Shown here: piece by piece, positions 61,701-64,000 of the stretch | Position numbering within the stretch: position 1 is the stretch's first letter | Layout of the letters: each line of letters begins with the position of its first letter | Source: Littorina saxatilis | Taxonomy: Eukaryota; Mollusca; Gastropoda; Littorinimorpha; Littorinidae | DNA: 64,000 nucleotides | Direction: 5' to 3' | NCBI RefSeq assembly: GCF_037325665.1 | Contig: NC_090253.1 | Span: forward strand, 11,578,390-11,642,389 | Program-made: the position numbers and the translations under genes | The notes under the pieces: model-generated | Told to the model about the DNA's origin: nothing | The model's input: only the letters and a program-made list of their open reading frames with translations | Database searches by the model: none

Positions 61701-63941
61701 AGACAACATTTATGGCCCCTGCGACCTTCACCTTGAAGCAAGGTCAAGATGCTATGTATGTTTTTTGGGGCCTTGTCATCATACACCATCTTGCCAAATT
61801 TGGTACTGATAGACTGAATAGTGTCCAAGAAATATCCAACGTTAAAGTTTTCCGGACAGCCGGACGGACGGCCGGACGGACGGGGGGGACGGACAGACGG
61901 ACGACTCGGGTGAGTACATAGACTCACTTTTGCTTCGCATATGAGTCAAAAAACCGCGAACTGTCAACCGGCTTGGAGCATTCAGAGTTGCGAACCTTGG
62001 AAGCTCTCTATAAAAAGCACATACAGAGTCTCCCCAAGTTTCGTCTGCTTGGAGAGACACATCGCTTCACAAAACATTGATAAAATAATCCAACTTCTGT
62101 AAATTGGAAAGTATGGACAATGTCCGGATCAAATGAAAGCATAAACGGACAATGACCACTTTGTGACAAAAACAATTGGACATATGTCCTCTTGCATGAA
62201 AAATGTATAGGACATTTGGAAAAAATATCCGTGTATGTCCGACGTGGATGTGAGCTCCTGAGGTATAGGTATATACTCATTGAATGAGATATAGGCCTCG
62301 CAGCCTTTATATGTCCCACCATTTGTTCAACAACGTATATATACTGAACTCCAAAAGAAACGCAAGATTAAGAAATTTAATCTCATTCTTTGGCATTTCA
62401 TTTTGACGAGATCGAATCGAACGAATTTCACGAAAATTGGTACAAAGCATCTTGGGGCAATGTTCTTTGATTGTCACTAACAAAAAACGTTACCGAAAGA
62501 AAGTTCTCATCGCCAGGCTCAGTAACGCGTGTGTCCCCCATTGGCGTTGACAAGGGCCTGGCATCTGTCTCTCATGGAGCGCACCAGGCGGTTGACGGTG
62601 TTCCTGGAGGTTTCTGTAGCCGGGAGGAACGGTTGGCGCAGGTGCTGACGGTAGATGACCCGGTCCTGGCGAGCAGTAGCCACACGAGGTCGTCCGCTTG
62701 TAGCGTCATCCCGGGTGCTGCCGCTGGCTCGGAATCGGGTCCACAGACGACAGATGGTCGAGGTTGCCACGCCCATGACATTTGCAATGGCAGCTGGGCG
62801 ATTTTCAGCTTGCAATCGCCCGATTGCTCTCTCCCGGTCAATGGCGCTCAGTCTTGGCATGCTTCTACTGTACAAATGGCTGATTTCAGACAGTGGACGG
62901 AGACAGGTTTTTGTTCCTTGTGTGAGCTGAGTACTGTTAACGAAAAAAATCAGGTCTGGCAGCTTTTGTGTGGGCTGCGTGAGCGAAAAACAGTCTCAAT
63001 CTTCAGCACGCTGCAGAGAGCGCACTCTGGGCGCTGCACACGTGATTTTCACAGGCTACGTGCAGGACACTATGCTAACTCATGCTCGTTCAGAATGTTC
63101 ACCTGAAACCCACCTTTAGTGCATGAATTTTAACAAAACCTTAAATAACTCTTAACTTGCGTTTCTTTTGGAGTTCAGTATATATATATATAGATACATT
63201 GGTCTGCATTGCATTTGTAACTTGTGCGACAATGGTCACTCATCGTACTCATACAAACTTGATTTTATAAATATTTCTGTGTCCAGTTGGTTCTTGAATC
63301 TGTTGAGCATGCACGCATCCAGAGACAAAATGCTGGAGTGGTTGGGATTGGAGAAAATGATGAGTCACAAATTCACATGCGCACAACTTACGTCATCAAC
63401 TTCTAGCATTTGCTTTCTGTTTAATAGATATTTACATTTACGGAGCTTGTGTGAGGAGGGGGGGGTGCACTAGTCTGCCGATCTGGCATTCAAATTAACT
63501 CCCCCATCAGCATGCTGTACAAGTAGATAATTAGATGTTTCAGTCCAAGCGATAGAAATCAATCAATCAATCAATATGAGGCTTATATCGCGCAGGGATT
63601 TAAAAAAAAAATTTTTATGCAATTTATATCGCGCACATATTCAAGGCGCAGGGACTTATTTAAGCCGTGTGAGATGGATTTTTTTTTACACAATACATCA
63701 CGTATTCACATCGGCCAGCAGATCGCAGCCATTTCGGCGCATACCCTACTTTTCACGGCCTATTATTCCAAGTCACACGGAAATCATTAACTGGCTGCGA
63801 CAAATGACATTGATTTATGATGAATTGTCCCGATGATGTAGATAGGTGACTAACAAGATTACCGACGAAATCAGCCTGCTTGATCGTCTTCTCAATGAGA
63901 GGAAAGAGCTTTTCAAAGCTGGTCCGTGTCACTTCGCACAT
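37498..63941 (-). CDS. PNLDC1: PNLDC1, PARN-like piRNA 3'-trimming exonuclease (22 exons, 543 aa)
   Basis: Exons in transcript order: 63941-63863, 59969-59918, 59504-59431, 57839-57803, 56958-56883, 54454-54407, 51458-51364, 50423-50323, 49914-49823, 48804-48722, 47996-47936, 46822-46753, 46342-46257, 45811-45747, 44678-44611, 43337-43284, 40972-40930, 40101-40002, 39506-39417, 38715-38627, 38019-37921, 37567-37498. All junctions are GT..AG with matching phase; 1632 nt in total. PARN-family nuclease of DEDDh type: D29 and E31 in ADFVAIDSEFTGL, D276 in GHNMMMDLMF, H369 and D374 in HEAGFDAY, all present. Overall order follows vertebrate PNLDC1 closely (VCQIG-like start, FFRPLP, LYRYWRHS-like end), and the last exon is a hydrophobic anchor, CGFLLSSGVCVWTVLSLF. 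In mouse and silkworm the enzyme sits on the mitochondrial outer membrane with TDRKH/Papi and trims pre-piRNA 3' ends. The length is near the family's usual 530. An upstream in-frame ATG at 63995 is possible, but MCEVTRTSFEKLFPLI aligns with family starts. Confidence 0.95.
37570..37920. other. PNLDC1 intron 21
   Basis: CA repeats at 37793-37905. Nothing else recognised. Confidence 0.6.
38357..38514. mobile_element. Short MITE with CAGTGGA termini
   Basis: 'cagtggaacgcccctataaa' at one end and 'aaaggtgggctccactg' at the other. Related ends 'ggggttccactgta' occur at 41247, 47915, 51331 and 58783. They look pogo-like, with TA next to the ends. Confidence 0.6.
39185..39386. mobile_element. Hairpin MITE in PNLDC1 intron 19
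   Basis: The arms 'gactactcttgcttttagtg' and its inverted copy at 39333-39353 are perfect. The wider arms TAACTCTGTC..CAAAGAGTG match less well. About 200 bp in all. Confidence 0.8.
39508..39760. repeat. Minisatellite of about 69 bp, 3.5 units, starting at the PNLDC1 exon 19 acceptor
   Basis: The unit includes 'cactgtcagtcctattcact' and 'gatttacagtggtccctgct'. The first unit covers the acceptor region (GTTGCAG), and later units carry TTGTAG in its place. Confidence 0.9.
40188..40464. mobile_element. AGGCC MITE (copy 2)
   Basis: Same termini and internal 'ccctatttttt' motifs as 18459-18732, with more drift at the left end. Confidence 0.65.
40520..40920. other. Unassigned stretch in PNLDC1 intron 17
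   Basis: An A-rich region with a poly-A run at 40753-40794 and the repeated words 'aaaatacggaaaa'. 'gggggtccgggggcatgcac' near 40621 looks like part of a dispersed repeat. No coding sequence. Confidence 0.45.
41345..42112 (-). mobile_element. tRNA-derived SINE interrupted by a 308-bp insertion
   Basis: Minus strand: head at 42112-42040 with box A TGGCCGAGTGGTAACGC and box B GGTTGCGTGTTCGACCC. The body holds the 'gggatctttaacgtgcac' and 'tattccaagtcacacgggtg' blocks, and the tail is (ATTG)n at 41345-41362. The insertion at 41570-41877 splits it. Confidence 0.85.
41570..41877 (+). mobile_element. Retroposed fragment with inverted 5' part and 12-bp target duplication
   Basis: TATGCCTATACA occurs at 41558-41569 and 41878-41889. 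Arms of 47 bp at 41570-41616 and 41706-41752 are perfect inverted copies. A hammerhead-core-like string, CTGAAGA..GAAA, follows at 41752-41775. The parent element is not identified; a Penelope-like or LINE origin is possible. Confidence 0.65.
42113..42300. repeat. Direct duplication of about 85 bp
   Basis: 'caggtttcatgacaatgtgt' and its surroundings occur near 42173 and 42258, and once more left of the SINE near 41318. Confidence 0.8.
42378..43274. repeat. (CAGT)n microsatellite, about 900 bp, ending at the PNLDC1 exon 16 donor
   Basis: Degenerate at the left (CAGC, CAAT and CCGT variants) and pure for the last 120 bases. The donor of exon 16 lies 9 bases beyond its end. Confidence 0.95.
43375..43814. 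other. PNLDC1 intron 15, non-repetitive part
   Basis: I see no gene, RNA or mobile element. Confidence 0.45.
43815..44608. repeat. 53-bp minisatellite, about 15 units, abutting the PNLDC1 exon 15 donor
   Basis: The unit includes 'gcactggtacaaatgttaca' and 'tggacaaaatgaagtgat'. Nearly perfect. The last unit runs to within a few bases of the donor (TACA|GTGAGT). Confidence 0.95.
44886..45279. mobile_element. AGGCC MITE (copy 3, longest)
   Basis: Ends AGGCCAAAAAGAAAAATATG and its inverted copy, then GTTACCGGAAACAGACA. The centre is an AAAT-rich expansion. Confidence 0.85.
45512..45714. repeat. (CA)n and poly-G runs
   Basis: CA repeats at 45516-45574 and a poly-G run at 45697-45714, both in PNLDC1 intron 14. 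Confidence 0.9.
46257..46822 (-). other. PNLDC1: PNLDC1 exons 13 and 12: third catalytic Asp region
   Basis: Exon 12 (46822-46753) carries GHNMMMDLMFMYDKFFRPLP with the third catalytic Asp. Exon 13 (46342-46257) carries FPRIYDTKQMS, matching the family's FP.LIDTK. The intron between has a GT microsatellite at 46477-46532. Confidence 0.93.
46850..46955. repeat. (CA)n microsatellite
   Basis: CA repeats with CATT interruptions, PNLDC1 intron 11. Confidence 0.85.
47115..47397. repeat. Minisatellite of about 15 bp
   Basis: Units AACACAACATGAAAG or AACACAACATGACAG, about 18 copies. Each reads open in several frames on the minus strand, which gives spurious cysteine-rich frames. Confidence 0.92.
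47420..47442. repeat. Poly-C run
   Basis: About 21 C residues with one terminal T. Confidence 0.9.
47540..47875 (+). mobile_element. SINE, plus strand, 5'-truncated
   Basis: It carries 'acgttaaagatcccacgatt' and 'ccgtgtgacttggaataaag' and ends 'aagcgctatataaatc'. It appears to sit inside a CAGTGGA-type MITE whose ends are near 47445 and 47933. Confidence 0.75.
48130..48406. other. PNLDC1 intron 10 with a poly-G run
   Basis: A poly-G tract at 48347-48374 and CAAT repeats. Nothing else seen. Confidence 0.5.
48408..48705 (+). mobile_element. tRNA-derived SINE, plus strand, complete
   Basis: Head with box A TAGCTCAGCTGGTAGAGC and box B GGTTCGAATCC, the body 'ctcggtcattctgccataaa', and the end 'cgacccgaatttcccaacaa'. 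The anticodon stem does not pair well, so it is not a tRNA gene. The family also appears at 54555-56770 and 9870-9935. Confidence 0.85.
48835..49450. other. PNLDC1 intron 9, left part
   Basis: No gene recognised. A short inverted pair around 'cctgggatctttatcgtgcg' (49008-49080) suggests an old repeat. Confidence 0.4.
49485..49735. repeat. (GACAGA/AACAGA)n and (CA)n microsatellites
   Basis: Degenerate GACA repeats at 49485-49620 and CA repeats at 49689-49729. Confidence 0.9.
50226..50303 (-). pseudogene. Partial duplicate of PNLDC1 exon 8
   Basis: It copies about 75 bases of exon 8 (50323-50423), still open as CSVVAQWYVGSKEGEMYTLH, 25 bases downstream of the true exon end. The exon's first bases and donor are altered. 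Including it would add a second copy of a core segment, so a dead copy is more likely than an alternative exon. Confidence 0.75.
50430..51190. other. PNLDC1 intron 7, mostly unassigned
   Basis: A stretch at 50935-51060 recalls the 'aaaggcac..ccctcccgtgaac' ends of the 11276-12305 family. No coding sequence. Confidence 0.4.
51196..51345. mobile_element. CAGTGGA-type MITE, diverged
   Basis: The end 'aaaggtggttccgctgtac' with internal 'accaggtcttaaaaaggaag', as in the copies at 38357 and 47445. Confidence 0.5.
52124..53811. mobile_element. Possible hAT-like non-autonomous element
   Basis: Ends CAGGGGTG and CACCCCTG, flanked by CATAAG on both sides. Near the ends are 'ccggccagggggg' and a 'cgggcgagcgcc' block. 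No transposase recognised. A 6-bp flank is shorter than the usual 8. Confidence 0.5.
53818..54228 (+). mobile_element. LINE 3' end
   Basis: It ends 'gccaataaaatttgagttga' with a (GAGTT)n-type tail, typical of non-LTR elements. No coding part remains. Confidence 0.5.
54563..55085. repeat. 26-bp array of the SINE box A region, about 20 units
   Basis: The unit is 'ggccctggtagcacaggtgg' plus 'tagggg', with TAGCTCAGTTGG variants at the left. Every unit carries a box-A-like sequence. Confidence 0.93.
55140..56632. repeat. 76-bp array of a SINE body segment, about 19 units
   Basis: The unit includes 'gggtcaacactatgcgcagc' and 'cccatcactgctgtcacgca'. Variants such as 'tgagcagctcacaggcag' cluster towards the right, as in stepwise expansion. 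Confidence 0.95.
57105..57483 (-). mobile_element. tRNA-derived SINE, complete
   Basis: Minus strand: box A TGGCATGGTGGTAAG and box B GTTCGAATCCC at 57483-57405, a body with 'gatctcccaggtcaacttat', and a (GAA)n tail at 57105-57120. Confidence 0.85.
58050..58460 (-). mobile_element. tRNA-derived SINE, complete
   Basis: Minus strand: box A TAGCTCAGTTGGTAGCGC and box B GAGTTCGATCCCAGG, a body with 'gtgcacgttaaagatcccac', and a (TTGA)n tail at 58056-58066. It shares its head with 35045-35448 but has a different body. Confidence 0.88.
58506..58698. mobile_element. AGGCC MITE (copy 4, shortest)
   Basis: Ends AGGCCAACAACAAAAAATAG and AGACTTTTTTGGGGGGGCCT, with 'gggtcggtaggtcggg' and 'gggtcggtcgggataccg' inside. 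Confidence 0.8.
58780..59060. repeat. CAGTGGA-type element end and unassigned DNA
   Basis: 'tacagtggaacccccttcaa' begins a stretch of 'ttaagactccctcctttttaagacc' type. The other end is not clear. Confidence 0.5.
59061..59430. other. PNLDC1 intron 3, right part
   Basis: A direct duplication: 'atcttg.gatctcaaaa.tgat' occurs near 59124 and 59278, roughly 155 bp apart. No gene. Confidence 0.45.
59431..59969 (-). other. PNLDC1: PNLDC1 exons 3 and 2: first catalytic motif
   Basis: Exon 2 (59969-59918) reads IDSEFTGLYVRDNDKP with the catalytic D and E; exon 3 (59504-59431) reads LFDTSEERYKKMRNSVTRLT and LCQI. Both match the PARN family in order. Confidence 0.93.
59996..60592. repeat. 23-bp minisatellite, about 26 units
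   Basis: The unit is 'cacttaccacagcgttatga' plus 'taa'. Two units lack 'ttaccaca'. It starts 26 bases beyond the exon 2 acceptor. Confidence 0.96.
60593..60964. other. Unassigned stretch, possibly a retroposon 3' end
   Basis: It ends 'gtgcaataaatgaaatcaaa', which resembles a LINE or SINE 3' end. No coding part. Confidence 0.35.
60965..62265. mobile_element. TIR element containing a cluster of AAGGTCA half-sites
   Basis: Left end TCAGGGGCTCACATCCATG and right end, inverted, TCAGGAGCTCACATCCACG. Subterminal 'aggacatttgtcc' words occur on both sides. The central 61150-61750 has many TGACCTTGA/TCAAGGTCA words, then a 'cggacggacgg' stretch at 61855-61905. No transposase recognised. It lies in PNLDC1 intron 1. 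Confidence 0.65.
62344..63178 (-). mobile_element. Tc1/mariner-type transposon, internally deleted
   Basis: Termini CTGAACTCCAAAAGAAACGC (62344) and its inverted copy ending at 63178, both flanked by TA. Length 835 bp. The transposase remnant is on the minus strand (62875-62519). Confidence 0.93.
62519..62875 (-). pseudogene. Tc1-like transposase remnant, N-terminus joined to C-terminus (118 codons)
   Basis: It begins MPRLSAIDRERAIGRLQAEN and continues with VATSTICRLWTRFRASGSTR and SGRPRVATARQDRVI, the helix-turn-helix pair and GRPR hook of Tc1 transposases. It then ends RLVRSMRDRCQALVNANGGH-TRY, the family's usual C-terminal tail. The catalytic DDE part between is missing, yet the join keeps the frame. 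It could not catalyse transposition. It might still bind the termini, which is inference. Confidence 0.85.
63181..63554. other. PNLDC1 intron 1, unassigned stretch
   Basis: No gene or repeat recognised apart from the TA-rich flank of the transposon. Confidence 0.45.
63555..63790 (-). mobile_element. SINE 3' fragment
   Basis: (AATC)n at 63559-63573, 'cttatatcgcgcagggattt' and 'ccagcagatcgcagccattt' blocks as at 41345-41560. The tRNA-like head is absent. Confidence 0.75.
63863..63941 (-). other. PNLDC1: PNLDC1 exon 1: start codon
   Basis: ATG at 63941, MCEVTRTSFEKLFPLIEKTI then KQADFV, donor GTCG|GTAATC. The split codon with exon 2 gives Ala of AIDSEF. Only about 60 bases upstream are in the window, so no promoter can be judged. 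Confidence 0.9.
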
Positions 63942-64000
63942 GTTGCTGTGTTGTGGCCTCTGTGAGAGATCACATATGATTGGCTGTTGGAGCAAATACC

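Overview
The window looks like part of a gastropod mollusc genome, probably marine. It is intron-rich with GT..AG splicing. Simple repeats, minisatellites, tRNA-derived SINEs and palindromic MITEs make up much of it. The receptor's closest known relative in architecture is the pond-snail receptor GRL101. The species is an inference; nothing here fixes it.

Two host genes can be built completely by hand, both on the minus strand. The first (7336-21926, 10 coding exons, 1541 residues) is a rhodopsin-class receptor. Its ectodomain has a signal peptide, a repeated N-glycosylated spacer, two CUB domains, a short LDLa-like module, a C-type lectin domain, four LDLa modules and a leucine-rich repeat block, followed by seven membrane helices. 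The second (37498-63941, 22 coding exons, 543 residues) is an orthologue of PNLDC1, the PARN-related exonuclease that trims piRNA 3' ends. It keeps all DEDDh catalytic residues and a C-terminal membrane anchor. In both models the phases agree at every junction and the summed length is a multiple of three. A single Ig-like exon of a third, otherwise unseen gene lies at about 1601-1990, also minus.

Layout. 1-7.3 kb: SINE pieces, the Ig-like exon, a 2.2-kb array of a 43-bp unit, and a fold-back SINE. 7.3-22 kb: the receptor, with a TIR element, a pogo/Tigger relic, a MITE and nested palindromes in its introns. 22-37 kb: no host gene; a LINE split by a young-looking LTR retrotransposon, three copies of a conserved non-coding repeat of about 0.86 kb, and nests of MITEs and SINEs. 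37-64 kb: PNLDC1, whose introns hold more SINEs, MITEs, a Tc1-like relic, an element rich in nuclear-receptor half-sites, and many tandem arrays.

The most unusual large-scale pattern is that tandem arrays repeatedly begin at or within a few bases of a splice site or stop codon, and sometimes copy it. This is seen at receptor exons 3, 6 and 10, PNLDC1 exons 2, 15, 16 and 19, and the Ig-like exon. PNLDC1 exons 8 and 22 also have partial local duplicates. The two complete genes have no evident joint pathway: one is a cell-surface receptor, the other a germline small-RNA enzyme.
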